A stretch of 52,375 nucleotides of DNA from Actinomycetota bacterium (GTDB lineage: Bacteria; Actinomycetota; AC-67): NCBI GenBank assembly GCA_020201525.1, contig JAIVGO010000001.1, forward strand, positions 1 to 52,375, read 5' to 3'. The translations under genes and the position numbers were made by a program. Positions 16,625 to 24,957 of the stretch are shown piece by piece. The notes beneath the pieces were generated by a model. It saw nothing but the letters and a program-made list of their open reading frames with translations. It ran no database searches and was not told where the DNA came from. How positions within the stretch are numbered: the stretch's first letter is position 1; every line of letters begins with the position of its first letter.

Positions 16625-17386
16625 GTTGACGTCGAGGGCCTGGCCGGTAATCGCGCGCGACAGATCGCTGGCGAAAAACAGAACGGCGTCGGCGATCTCC
16701 TCGGACGTCGGTATGTGCTTGAGGCATGTCTCGTCTGCAATCTCCTTGTAGACGTCTTCCGGCGTGACGCCGCGCTCCTTGGCCGTATCTGCGAAGAACC
16801 ACTGGAGTGATTTCCCCCAGATGTAGCCGGGCACGACCGAGTTCACGCGCACGCCGTACTCGCCGAGCTCGCGTGCCAGAGTTTGCACCGTCGTGAGCAA
16901 AGCCGCTTTCGTCGCCGCATAAGCGCCGAACTTCGCTTGGATCCGTCGCTGGCTCATCGAGTTGATGAAGATGATCGAGCCGCCGCGTTGCTCCTTCATG
17001 GCGGGAATGACCGCCTTCGTCATCTGAACTGTGCCGAGGACGTTGACCTCGAAGGCGCGGCGCCAGACGTCCATCGAGTTATCTTCGATCGTTTCGATCG
17101 GCGGCTGCACGAAGGCGTTGTTCACCAGTACGTCGATCCGGCCAAACTGCGAGAGCGCTGCGTCGGCCAGTGCCAAACATTGGGACTCGTCGGCGATGTC
17201 GGTCGGTACGCTCGCGGATTTGCGCCCGAGCGCTTCGATTTCCTCTGCGACGTGCTTCATATGCTTGTCACGGCGCGCACCGAGGACGACGTTCGCGCCC
17301 TCTCGGGCGAGAGCGAGAGAGATGTCGCGCCCCATCCCCGGACCGATTCCGGAGACGATCGCGACGCGATCTTGAAGAAGGCTCAC
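16604..17386 (-). CDS. Short-chain dehydrogenase/reductase
   Basis: A 260-residue SDR with a glycine motif (SGIGPGMG), NNAF in place of NNAG, and a Ser-Tyr-Lys set in NSMSQRRIQAKFGAYAATK. The GTG start (VSLLQDRVAIV) overlaps the stop of the SnoaL-like gene (GTGA), making a two-gene minus-strand operon. A long open frame upstream is not used. The pair diverges from the echA20-ipd operon across a region carrying the shared operator, so it probably oxidises a hydroxyl of a ring-degradation intermediate. Confidence 0.82.
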   Translation of the reverse strand: MSLLQDRVAIVSGIGPGMGRDISLALAREGANVVLGARRDKHMKHVAEEIEALGRKSASVPTDIADESQCLALADAALSQFGRIDVLVNNAFVQPPIETIEDNSMDVWRRAFEVNVLGTVQMTKAVIPAMKEQRGGSIIFINSMSQRRIQAKFGAYAATKAALLTTVQTLARELGEYGVRVNSVVPGYIWGKSLQWFFADTAKERGVTPEDVYKEIADETCLKHIPTSEEIADAVLFFASDLSRAITGQALDVNAGHWFA

Positions 17387-17853
17387 CGCTGGGCGATCGG
17401 TGGTTGTGCGGCTCCGCGAAGCCCCGCATGAAACCATGCGGAGCGGGCAGTCCGCGACGTGAAGCGCCACCCATCCGGCGTTCGGCGCAGGCGGTCTTCG
17501 TAGTTGCCACCCGACAACACGAATGTCAGTCCGCCGCTGCCGTCGGGAAGCCCCAGTGGGCTGAACACGTACGCGCGCACGCGCGCTTCGTCGCCGTCGA
17601 TCTCGACGAGCCGGTTCGCAACGATGTGTTGGATCATGTCGAACGGCGCGAGGGCGGACGAAAGCCATGCAAGGGCGTCGTCGACCGAACCCCGGACGCC
17701 GCCTTCGTGGGTGTAGTCGAGGAGGCAGTCGTCGGTAAACAGTGTCCGGAACAGATCCCAGTTTTTCGTGTCGAGCGCGTGCGCGTAGGTGTCGAGAAGC
17801 TCGTCGATTGCGAAGCGGTCCGCGACCTGCTCCGGCTTGGGGATCGCAGTCAT
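17383..17853 (-). CDS. SnoaL-like / NTF2-fold protein
   Basis: A 156-residue protein with the NTF2-like cone pattern: DELLDTYAHALDTKNWDLF at about 18-36, DDCLLDYTHEGGVRG, then AYVFSPLGLPDG and NYEDRLRRTPDGWRF. Members act as small isomerases, dehydratases, hydroxylase-like enzymes or binding proteins, including ketosteroid isomerase-type ones. It is co-translated with the downstream SDR and divergent from echA20. The catalytic residues cannot be assigned. Confidence 0.7.
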   Translation of the reverse strand: MTAIPKPEQVADRFAIDELLDTYAHALDTKNWDLFRTLFTDDCLLDYTHEGGVRGSVDDALAWLSSALAPFDMIQHIVANRLVEIDGDEARVRAYVFSPLGLPDGSGGLTFVLSGGNYEDRLRRTPDGWRFTSRTARSAWFHAGLRGAAQPPIAQR

Positions 17854-17884
17854 AGTCCCAGCGTACCCGGCGCTATCTCCAGAA

Positions 17885-17914
17885 TCTAACGCACCGTCAG
17901 ACGTCGGCTAGAAT
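17885..17914. promoter_or_regulatory. Operator in the divergent ipd promoter region
   Basis: TCTAACG CAC CGTCAGA (17885-17901) matches the shared palindrome with one change in the left arm. TAGAAT (17909-17914) is a good -10 box for the plus-strand ipd operon, and the operator overlaps its expected -35. On the other strand TAGATT, inside the operator, could serve the SnoaL-SDR pair, so one site may control both directions. Confidence 0.55.
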
Positions 17915-17945
17915 CGCCGGAGACTAGGATATCGGAGTCAAGAAA

Positions 17946-18686
17946 ATGGGCATCTCCCACGAGATAATCGACGGCGTCGGCGAAGTCGTCATCGACGTCC
18001 CGCCGGTCAACGCGCTGAATGTGAAAAGCTGGTTCGCGCTCGCCGATGTCGTTCACGCACTCGGCGACTACGAAGCTGTGCGCGTCGTCGTCCTTCGAGC
18101 CGAGGGGCGCGGCTTTTGCGCCGGCGTCGATATCAAGGAGCTTCAAAACGATGCCGACCGGCACGCGATCATTGGTGTGAATCGCGGGTGTCACGCGGCA
18201 TTCAAGGCGGTGTACGAGTGCGCGGTTCCGGTCGTGTGCGCCATCCACGGTTTCTGTCTCGGCGGCGGGATAGGCCTCGCCGGCAACGCAGACGTCATCG
18301 TCGCATCGCGTGATGCAAGGTTCGGCCTGCCGGAGGTCGACCGCGGGGCTCTCGGCGCGGCAACGCATCTCGCACGGTTGGTACCGCAGCACAAGATGCG
18401 CGCGATGGTATACACGGCGACGACGGTAACCGCCGACGAGCTGCACGCATTCGGCTCCGTCCTGAAGGTGGTCGAGACCCGCGAGGAGCTTCGCGATGCC
18501 GCGATGGCAGTTGCGCACGACATCGCGTCGAAGCACCCGACGATCATCCGCCGGGCCAAAGAGTCGCTGAACGGCATCGATCCGGTTGATGTGAATCGCA
18601 GCTATCGCTTCGAACAAGGATTCACGTTCGAGCTCAACCTCGGCGGTGTCGCCGACGACGTGCGCGATACATTCGGCGAGAAGTAA
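17946..18686 (+). CDS. echA20: EchA20-like ring-opening enoyl-CoA hydratase-family hydrolase
   Basis: A 246-residue crotonase-fold protein. It closely resembles mycobacterial EchA20 as I recall that sequence: FCAGVDIKEL, NRGC..AFKAVYECAVPVV, GNADVIVASRDARFGLPEV, GALGAATHLARLVPQH, and the C-terminal YRFEQGFTFELNL. EchA20 hydrolyses the bicyclic dioxo-indene-carboxyl-CoA (HIEC-CoA), opening the steroid D ring. The oxyanion pocket is formed by AGVDI and LGGGI, and a Glu lies in LPEVDRG. It is directly followed by ipdA, ipdB and ipdC in the same order as Rv3550-Rv3553. A GGAG site is about 8 nt upstream. Confidence 0.88.
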   Translation: MGISHEIIDGVGEVVIDVPPVNALNVKSWFALADVVHALGDYEAVRVVVLRAEGRGFCAGVDIKELQNDADRHAIIGVNRGCHAAFKAVYECAVPVVCAIHGFCLGGGIGLAGNADVIVASRDARFGLPEVDRGALGAATHLARLVPQHKMRAMVYTATTVTADELHAFGSVLKVVETREELRDAAMAVAHDIASKHPTIIRRAKESLNGIDPVDVNRSYRFEQGFTFELNLGGVADDVRDTFGEK

Positions 18687-18691
18687 AGGAC

Positions 18692-19549
18692 GTGCCCGAC
18701 AAGCGGATGACCGAGGCCGACGTCGTCGCCGAGCTTCGCGATGGAATGACGATCGGTATCGGGGGATGGGGGTCGCGGCGTAAACCGATGTCTCTCGTTC
18801 GCGCGATCCTCCGCTCGCCTCTCGAGGATCTCACCATCGTGTCGTACGGCGGGCCGGACGTCGGGTTGCTCTGTGCAGCGGGCAAGGTCAAGAAAGTCGT
18901 TTTCGGTTTCGTCTCGCTGGATTCGATCCCCCTCGAACCTCACTTTCGTCGCGCACGTGAGTCCGGCGCGGTCGCAGCGATGGAACTGGACGAGGGGATG
19001 CTGCGATGGGGATTGTATGCGGCTGCCAACCGGTTGCCGTTCTTGCCGATGCGCGCCGGCTTCGGGTCGGATGTCATGCGGGTCAATCCGTCGCTGAAAA
19101 TCGTGCGGTCGCCGTATGGGGACGACGAGCTCGTCGCTATGCCGGCGTTGAAGCTGGACGCAGCTCTGGTGCATATGAATCGCGCGGATGCACAGGGCGC
19201 CGGCCAGTTTCTCGGTCCGGATCTCTATTTCGACGACTTGTATCTCATGGCGGCCGAGAAACGGTTCATGTCGTGCGAACGCATCGTGCAGACCGAAGAC
19301 TTGCTGAAAGAAGGCTCGGTGCACACGCTCAGAATCAACCGCTCGATGACCGACGGCGTCGTCGAAGCGCCGCGCGGCGCGCACTTCACGTCGTGCGAGC
19401 CTGATTATCCGCGAGACGAGGCATTTCAGAAGACATACGCTGCCGCGGCGGCGAGCGACGAGACCTGGAGCGAATTTGCACGGGTGTATCTCGACGTCGA
19501 GTCAGAGGACGCGTATCAGGCCGCCGTTCGCACCGGGGGTTTTTCGTGA
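18692..19549 (+). CDS. ipdA: IpdA, alpha subunit of the COCHEA-CoA hydrolase
   Basis: A 285-residue class I CoA-transferase-fold subunit, strikingly like mycobacterial IpdA (GWGSRRKPM, VRAILRS, SYGGPDVGLLC, AGKVKKV, GFVSLDS, RLPFLPMRAG). IpdAB hydrolyses COCHEA-CoA, opening the last steroid ring (C ring) to give a linear acyl-CoA. Glu101 in MELDEGML and Arg121 in PMRAG match in position the Glu and Arg described as essential in the Rhodococcus enzyme. The GTG start, 5 nt after echA20, follows AAAGGA, and the end overlaps ipdB by 4 nt. Confidence 0.93.
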   Translation: MPDKRMTEADVVAELRDGMTIGIGGWGSRRKPMSLVRAILRSPLEDLTIVSYGGPDVGLLCAAGKVKKVVFGFVSLDSIPLEPHFRRARESGAVAAMELDEGMLRWGLYAAANRLPFLPMRAGFGSDVMRVNPSLKIVRSPYGDDELVAMPALKLDAALVHMNRADAQGAGQFLGPDLYFDDLYLMAAEKRFMSCERIVQTEDLLKEGSVHTLRINRSMTDGVVEAPRGAHFTSCEPDYPRDEAFQKTYAAAAASDETWSEFARVYLDVESEDAYQAAVRTGGFS

Positions 19550-20277
19550 GCTCCGTTGCCGACGTCTGCGTTGCCGCCTGCGCCGACGCGTGGCGCGGTG
19601 ACGGCGAGATCCTGGCGAGCGCGTTCGGTTCGGTTCCGCTGATCGGGGCGCGGTTGGCGCGCCTGACGTTCGAGCCCGAGCTTCTGCTCTCCGACGGAGA
19701 GGCGTTTCTCCTTGCGAACGTGCCGGCCCTCAGCGGCGCTCAGGAAAAGATTGTCGAAGGCTGGCTGCCGTTCGCGTCGGTGTTCGAGCTGCTGGCTGCC
19801 GGGCGACGGCACGTCATGATGATGCCGAGCCAGATCGATCGCTCCGGCAATATGAACATCTCGTGCGTCGGCGACTGGTCCAAGCCGACGCGACAGCTTA
19901 TCGGTTCCCGCGGCGGCCCCGGCAATACCGTCAACCACCCGACGAGCTATTGGGTGCCGAATCATTCGACGCGGTCGTTTGTGAAGCATGTCGATTTCGT
20001 TTCCGGTGTCGGATACGACCGACCGTCCGGTCCGTTTCACGAAATCCGCCGCGTTGTGACGAACCTGTGCGTACTCGACTTTGAAACGCCGGATCACTCC
20101 ATGCGGCTGCGCTCATTGCATCCCGGCGTGACGGTGGAACATGTCGTCGAGAGCACAGGTTTTTCGCTGACGATTCCCGGCGACGTACCGGCGACGCGGA
20201 CACCCACGGACGACGAGATGCGCGCGATCGAATCTCTCGATCCATCGAACTTGCGCGGAACCGAGGTGAAGGTGTGA
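19546..20277 (+). CDS. ipdB: IpdB, beta subunit of the COCHEA-CoA hydrolase
   Basis: A 243-residue CoA-transferase beta-type subunit with the IpdB signature segments IGARLARLTFEPELLLSDGE, EGWLPFASVFE, AAGRRHVMM, DRSGNMNIS and GNTVNHPTSYWV. It pairs with IpdA to form the hydrolase. As in known IpdB, it has no canonical catalytic Glu of the CoA-transferase E-N-G type. It overlaps ipdA (ATGA-type, start at 19546) and ipdC (GTGA at 20274), so the three are made in step. Confidence 0.92.
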   Translation: MSSVADVCVAACADAWRGDGEILASAFGSVPLIGARLARLTFEPELLLSDGEAFLLANVPALSGAQEKIVEGWLPFASVFELLAAGRRHVMMMPSQIDRSGNMNISCVGDWSKPTRQLIGSRGGPGNTVNHPTSYWVPNHSTRSFVKHVDFVSGVGYDRPSGPFHEIRRVVTNLCVLDFETPDHSMRLRSLHPGVTVEHVVESTGFSLTIPGDVPATRTPTDDEMRAIESLDPSNLRGTEVKV

Positions 20278-21341
20278 CGCACCCGGCGCTCCGGACCCGG
20301 CTGTGCGAGCTGCTCGGCGTGGATTACCCGATCGTGCAGACCGGCATGGGATACGTGAGCGGGCCTCGGCTCACCGCCGCGACGTCCGCCGCCGGCGCCT
20401 TTGGAATTCTCGGCGGGGCCACGATGGATCTCGACGCTCTTCGCGCCGCAATCAAGGATGTGAAGGAGCGCACCGACAAGTCGTTCGGCGTGAACATTCG
20501 CGCCGATCAGCCGGACATCCGTGAACGTGTCGACCTGCTGATTTCCGAGCGCATTCGGGTCGCGTCGTTCGCGATGGCGCCGCGCGCCGATATGATCGCG
20601 CGGCTCAAGGATGGGGGAGTCGCGGTCGTGCCGTCGATCGGCGCGAAGCGGCACGCAGAGAAGGTCGCTGCTCTCGGGGTCGATGCGGTGCTCGTGCAAG
20701 GAGGCGAGGGCGGCGGACATACCGGATCGGTCCCGACGACCCTGTTGCTGCCCCAAGTCGTGGACACCGTGGACGTCCCTGTGATTGCGGCAGGCGGTTT
20801 CTTCGACGGTCGCGGGCTCGTCGCTGCGCTCGCGTACGGCGCGAGCGGCATCGCGATGGGAACACGCTTCCTGCTGACGAGCGATTGCGCCGTCCCGGAA
20901 GCAGTGAAGCGACTGTATCTGGCGAAGTCGGTGAACGATACGATCGTGACGACGAAGGTCGACGGCGTTCCTCATCGGGTGTTACTGACGGAATTCATCG
21001 AGGAGCTCGAGCGCGGCGGGCGCGTTGCCGGTTTGATGCGCGCGCTCCAAAGCGCCGTCAAGTTCAAAAAGCTGTCCGGCACGTCGTGGGCGTCGATGCT
21101 GCGCGAAGGCGCCGCGATGAAAAAGACGCACGACCTGTCCTGGTCGCAGGTTCTGATGGCTGCGAACACGCCCATGCTTTTGCGTGCTGCGATGGTGGAG
21201 GGGAACCCGAACCTCGGGGTGATGGCGAGCGGACAGGTAGTCGGGATGATCGAAGATCTGCCGAGTTGCGCCGAGCTCGTCGGGCGCATCGCGCAACAAG
21301 CCGAAGAGGTACTGAGCCGACTTATGGGAGGGCCGTTATGA
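20274..21341 (+). CDS. ipdC: IpdC, flavin-dependent HIC-CoA-type oxidoreductase (nitronate monooxygenase family)
   Basis: A 355-residue TIM-barrel flavoprotein of the nitronate monooxygenase superfamily. It matches mycobacterial IpdC in VQTGMGYVSG, FGVNIRAD, VQGGEGGGHTG, VIAAGGFFDGRGL, GTRFLLTSDCAVP, HRVLLTE and WSQVLMAANTPMLL. IpdC acts just before EchA20 in the HIP pathway, adjusting the oxidation state of the bicyclic CoA thioester. The GTG start overlaps the ipdB stop. It is followed by an overlapping SnoaL-like gene, which is not part of the M. tuberculosis cluster as I recall it. Confidence 0.9.
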   Translation: MTHPALRTRLCELLGVDYPIVQTGMGYVSGPRLTAATSAAGAFGILGGATMDLDALRAAIKDVKERTDKSFGVNIRADQPDIRERVDLLISERIRVASFAMAPRADMIARLKDGGVAVVPSIGAKRHAEKVAALGVDAVLVQGGEGGGHTGSVPTTLLLPQVVDTVDVPVIAAGGFFDGRGLVAALAYGASGIAMGTRFLLTSDCAVPEAVKRLYLAKSVNDTIVTTKVDGVPHRVLLTEFIEELERGGRVAGLMRALQSAVKFKKLSGTSWASMLREGAAMKKTHDLSWSQVLMAANTPMLLRAAMVEGNPNLGVMASGQVVGMIEDLPSCAELVGRIAQQAEEVLSRLMGGPL

Positions 21342-21724
21342 GCCTCGAAGCGTTTCGGAACGCGGCGGAGTCACTCGACGCCGAAGCGATGGCGGCGTGC
21401 CTGTCGCCCGATGTCGTTTTCCACAGCCCGGTCGTCTTCAAGACGTACCGCGGGCGGGAGGAAGTGCTCCCGATCCTCATGGCCGTCTCGACCGTCTTCG
21501 AAGACTTCACGTACATCGGTGAATACCGGTCCGAGGACGGCGGTGTGCTGCATTTTCAAGCAAAAATCGGTGATCGCGCGGTGGACGGTGTCGACATCCT
21601 GCACTTCGGCCCGGACGGCCTCGCCGACGAGTTCACGGTGATGATCAGGCCGTTTTCCGGCGCGACGGCACTGCGCGACCGGATGGCGGCGCTGCTGGAG
21701 GCTCTGCCCCAAGCTCCGGCGTAG
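21338..21724 (+). CDS. SnoaL-like / NTF2-fold protein
   Basis: A 128-residue NTF2-like protein: helices SLEAFRNAAESLDAEAMAACL, then PDVVFHSPVVFKTYRGREEV, a central YRSEDGGVLHFQAKI strand pair, and DILHFGPDGLADEFTVMIRPF. The ATG overlaps the ipdC stop by 4 nt and GGGAGGG precedes it, so it is the fifth gene of the ipd operon. A steroid-isomerase or hydratase-like role is possible; nothing in the sequence decides it. Confidence 0.72.
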   Translation: MSLEAFRNAAESLDAEAMAACLSPDVVFHSPVVFKTYRGREEVLPILMAVSTVFEDFTYIGEYRSEDGGVLHFQAKIGDRAVDGVDILHFGPDGLADEFTVMIRPFSGATALRDRMAALLEALPQAPA

Positions 21725-21826
21725 TCCAAGACCGGCACAGTCCGGACGCGGCCGGGAAATGATGCACGATGATCACGCGATTTCGTCGTCCCGTGACCTA
21801 CGATGAACCAGGTCGCGAGGAGAGGT

Positions 21827-23086
21827 ATGGCCGGCGAGGGGACCGCACCAGCAGCACGCAACATCGTGTGGCGGGCAGGACGGATGATCGTCCGCACGCC
21901 CGGTGCCGGGATCGTTCTCGCGCCGCCCCGGACGGCCGCCTTCGCCGTCAACGCGTGGGTGCGCGCGCGCGGAAAGGCAGCGGAAGCCGAGCTTCCCGCG
22001 CCGAAGCTTTCGGCTGCGCTCGCAGCGCAAGTCGCACTCGACGAGATGATGCTCGGCGCAATGAAGAGCCCCCGCCGGTATCCGACGGAGGCCGACTACC
22101 GCCGAATTGCCGCTGAGCTTCTCGCTGCACGAGAGCTGTACGGCCGCAACGGCTGGCTCGAAAATCCGTCTTTGTACCACCGCGCACCGCCACCAATCTC
22201 ACCGACGGTGCGCGCCGGATGGGCCTACGGGATGCGGTTCGAGCGCATGTCGTGGCGCAGCGGGTTCGAACCGTACGCCGACGAGCCCGGTCGCGACCGC
22301 TGGATGTCGTACGAGAAGAACCACACGATGCACGCGTGGACGATACGAACGCGTCCCGATCGGCCGTGGCTCATCTGCGTGCACGGTTTCGGCGTCGGTG
22401 TGCCGACGGCCGACTTCTACGCATTTCGCGCGAAGAGACTGGCGCAAGAGCTCGGCGTGAACTTGTTGTTCCCGGTCCTCCCACTGCACGGCCCTCGTCG
22501 CACCGGCCGTATCGGCGGCGCGGAGATGATGACGCATCACCTTCAGCAGTTTGTGCTCGGCATGGCGCAGGCGATGTGGGACGTTCGCTCTGCCATCGGT
22601 TGGATTCGCGAGCAAGGCGGATCGCGCGTCGGCGTTTACGGGATGAGCCTTGGCGCGTACGTCGCCGCGCTTCTCGCGACACTGGAGCCGGAACTATCCG
22701 CCGTCATCGCCGGCGTTCCGATCTGCGATCTGCCGCGACTGTTCCACGATCACAGCCCCGTGAGCGTGCGCCGGCGCGCCGAGCAATTCCGCTTGTTCGA
22801 CCCAGAGATGCTGTCGGGCCTGGGCGTCATATCCCCGCTCGCCGCGCCCTCGATCGTTCCGGCGGAGCGCTTGTACGTCTACGGAGGCCTCGGAGACCGT
22901 CTTGCCACGCCCGAACAAAGTCACGCGCTGTGGACGCACTGGGGCAAGCCCTCGAACCTCTGGTATCACGGCAGTCACGTCGCGTTCCTGTGGAACGCCG
23001 ACGTTGCCCGCTTCATCGACGGCGCCCTGATGGAATCCCTCATCGGCGGGGAACCGGAACCGGTTCGTTTCGCGAAGACGTCGTAG
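21827..23086 (+). CDS. Alpha/beta hydrolase
   Basis: A 419-residue alpha/beta-hydrolase. HGFGVG forms the oxyanion region (about 186-191), the nucleophile is Ser274 in GVYGMSLGAY, and the late His lies in YHGSHVAFLW. The first ~130 residues are an added helical segment. The ATG at 21827 follows GAGGAG; another ATG 24 nt earlier lacks a site. It is about 100 bp downstream of the ipd operon, on the same strand, convergent with the decarboxylase-like gene. No signal peptide. An esterase role within the same catabolism is inferred. Confidence 0.8.
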   Translation: MAGEGTAPAARNIVWRAGRMIVRTPGAGIVLAPPRTAAFAVNAWVRARGKAAEAELPAPKLSAALAAQVALDEMMLGAMKSPRRYPTEADYRRIAAELLAARELYGRNGWLENPSLYHRAPPPISPTVRAGWAYGMRFERMSWRSGFEPYADEPGRDRWMSYEKNHTMHAWTIRTRPDRPWLICVHGFGVGVPTADFYAFRAKRLAQELGVNLLFPVLPLHGPRRTGRIGGAEMMTHHLQQFVLGMAQAMWDVRSAIGWIREQGGSRVGVYGMSLGAYVAALLATLEPELSAVIAGVPICDLPRLFHDHSPVSVRRRAEQFRLFDPEMLSGLGVISPLAAPSIVPAERLYVYGGLGDRLATPEQSHALWTHWGKPSNLWYHGSHVAFLWNADVARFIDGALMESLIGGEPEPVRFAKTS

Positions 23087-23092
23087 GAAGCG

Positions 23093-23797
23093 CTACAGCA
23101 GCACCGGCACCGGTTCGCCGAATTCCGCGTGCACGTTCCGAATCGTATTGCTCATGAAGGCGTGCTTTGGCAGGCCGAGACTGCGAAGCTCCGAGGCAAT
23201 CTCGCCGTCGCCGAGTGTGATGCGTGCCCCTCGCAGGCGGGCGCGGCCGTTTCCCGTTACGAGCCACGGCGTGCGGTTCAACGTTCCTTCCGCGTCGGAG
23301 TACGTCGGAATGGGCCGCTGCGGCAGCGGGATCGGGCCGTCCTCATCAACCGACAACGTGAGCACGTGCGCGTCGCCGTCGCGGAGGCCGCACGAGGTAA
23401 CGCCGTTACTCGTCGCGATGTCGATACGAGCCAGCCACTTCGGATAGCCCCAGATGGAACGTCCGGCCTCCATTGTGAAGGGTTGGTCGACGGGCAGATG
23501 GCGGATGTACGCACACACCTTTCCGTGCATGAGATCAAATGGCTTCGGCTTTCGGTCGTGCGGCTTGACCGCGAACGACACAGCGAACTCGTTGTATGCG
23601 TCGAGATCGCCGTCCTCGTAGCGTACGAACGCGAGTGCGAGGATCGCCTTTCCGAACATCGTCGCCGGCTCGAGGCCTTTCGGTACGAGCTCCTGCGCGC
23701 GGCTCATGGGGACGAGAAATTGCGCCGACCAGGTCGTCGCTTTTCGGACGACGATGGGGAACTCTAACGTCCTTCCCTGGACGACGACGGTCGTCAC
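23093..23797 (-). CDS. Acetoacetate decarboxylase-like protein
   Basis: A 234-residue member of the acetoacetate decarboxylase superfamily. Lys120 in WGYPKWLA corresponds to the Schiff-base lysine, preceded by EAGRSIWGYPK, and YNEFAVSFAV lines the pocket. The family includes beta-keto acid decarboxylases but also aldolase/dehydratase-like members. It starts with GTG only 4 nt after the FadA6-like thiolase stop and closes a four-gene minus-strand operon. A link to a beta-keto acid released late in ring degradation is inferred. Confidence 0.8.
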   Translation of the reverse strand: MTTVVVQGRTLEFPIVVRKATTWSAQFLVPMSRAQELVPKGLEPATMFGKAILALAFVRYEDGDLDAYNEFAVSFAVKPHDRKPKPFDLMHGKVCAYIRHLPVDQPFTMEAGRSIWGYPKWLARIDIATSNGVTSCGLRDGDAHVLTLSVDEDGPIPLPQRPIPTYSDAEGTLNRTPWLVTGNGRARLRGARITLGDGEIASELRSLGLPKHAFMSNTIRNVHAEFGEPVPVLL

Positions 23798-23801
23798 GAT
23801 C

Positions 23802-24953
23802 CTAGAGCCGTTCGATGATCGTGACGTTCGCTTGACCGCCGCCTTCGCACATCGTCTGCAAGCCGTAGCGGCCTCCGGTGCGCTCGAGCTCGTGAAGAAG
23901 CGTCGTCATCAGACGCGCGCCGGTCGCGCCGATCGGGTGCCCCAGAGCGATCGCGCCGCCGTTGACGTTCACCTTGCTCAAGTCGGCACTCGTTTCTTTC
24001 TGCCACGCAAGGACGACCGGGGCGAACGCTTCGTTGATCTCGACGAGGTCGATGTCGTCGAGCGACATCCCGGTCTTCTCGAGAGCGAACGCAGTTGCGT
24101 TGATCGGCGCCGTCAGCATGTAGATCGGATCGGCCCCGCGAACGCCGAGGAAGTGGATACGCGCCTGTGGTTTCAGCCCGTGCCTCTTGACCGCGGCTTC
24201 GTTCGCGACGAGCACTGCGGCCGCGGCGTCGTTCGTCGGTGACGAGACGGCGGCCGTGAGGTATTTCGCGCCGGCCAGCAGCGGCAGCGATGCCATCTTC
24301 TCCAGCGAGGTGTCTCGCGGACCCTCGTCGGTTTTGAACTCTCCGACGGGGACGATCTCGCGATCGAAACGTCCCTCGGCTTGCGCGCGGCGCGCGCGTG
24401 TGTGGGACTCGAGCGCGAACTCTTCCATGTCCTCGCGGCTGATGTTCCACTTGTCTGCGATTAATTCGGCGCCGTGGAACTGCGACACCGGTTCGGTGTT
24501 GTAGCGCGCGAGCCATCCCTCGGATCCGTGGAACGTGTGCGGTAAGCCCAACTGCTTTCCGATCACCTTCGACGAGGTCTGGATGGGGATCATGCTCATG
24601 TTCTGCAAGCCGCCGGCGACGACGACGTCCATCGTGCCGCTCATCACCGCTTGAGCGGCGAAGTGCACAGCCTGCTGGGACGAGCCACACTGGCGGTCGA
24701 TCGTCACGCCGGGAACTTCTTCGGGAAACCCGGCGGCGAGCCACGCGGTGCGCGCAATGTCGCCGGCTTGCGGCCCGACTTGGTCGATGCAGCCGAAGAT
24801 CACATCCTCGACGGCGGCCGGGTCGATGCCGCTGCGCTCTACGACCGCTTTCAGAATGTGCGCGCCGAGGTCGGCAGGGTGCATTTGCGAGAGAGAACCA
24901 CCGCGCTTTCCCACCGGCGTCCTGCACGCTTCGACAATATACGCGTCACTCAT
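23802..24953 (-). CDS. fadA6: FadA6-like thiolase (acetyl-CoA C-acyltransferase)
   Basis: A 383-residue thiolase. The nucleophile is Cys89 in TIDRQCGSSQQAVHFAAQ. INEAFAPVV, GGAIALGHPIGATGA (active-site His) and the late TMCEGGG (second Cys) are all present. Close resemblance over its length to mycobacterial FadA6 (including EEVPGVTIDRQCGSSQQ and DEGPRDTSLEKMA) suggests it cleaves the beta-keto acyl-CoAs left after IpdAB opens the last ring. It starts 4 nt after the Ltp-like gene, with a GAGGTGA site. It is part of the operon transcribed away from vapBC. Confidence 0.88.
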   Translation of the reverse strand: MSDAYIVEACRTPVGKRGGSLSQMHPADLGAHILKAVVERSGIDPAAVEDVIFGCIDQVGPQAGDIARTAWLAAGFPEEVPGVTIDRQCGSSQQAVHFAAQAVMSGTMDVVVAGGLQNMSMIPIQTSSKVIGKQLGLPHTFHGSEGWLARYNTEPVSQFHGAELIADKWNISREDMEEFALESHTRARRAQAEGRFDREIVPVGEFKTDEGPRDTSLEKMASLPLLAGAKYLTAAVSSPTNDAAAAVLVANEAAVKRHGLKPQARIHFLGVRGADPIYMLTAPINATAFALEKTGMSLDDIDLVEINEAFAPVVLAWQKETSADLSKVNVNGGAIALGHPIGATGARLMTTLLHELERTGGRYGLQTMCEGGGQANVTIIERL

Positions 24954-24957
24954 GTGG

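Noticed and set aside
23794..24927. A second long minus-strand frame parallel to the thiolase
   Set aside because: It is the +1 frame of the FadA6-like gene, with no motifs. The thiolase frame has every active-site residue.
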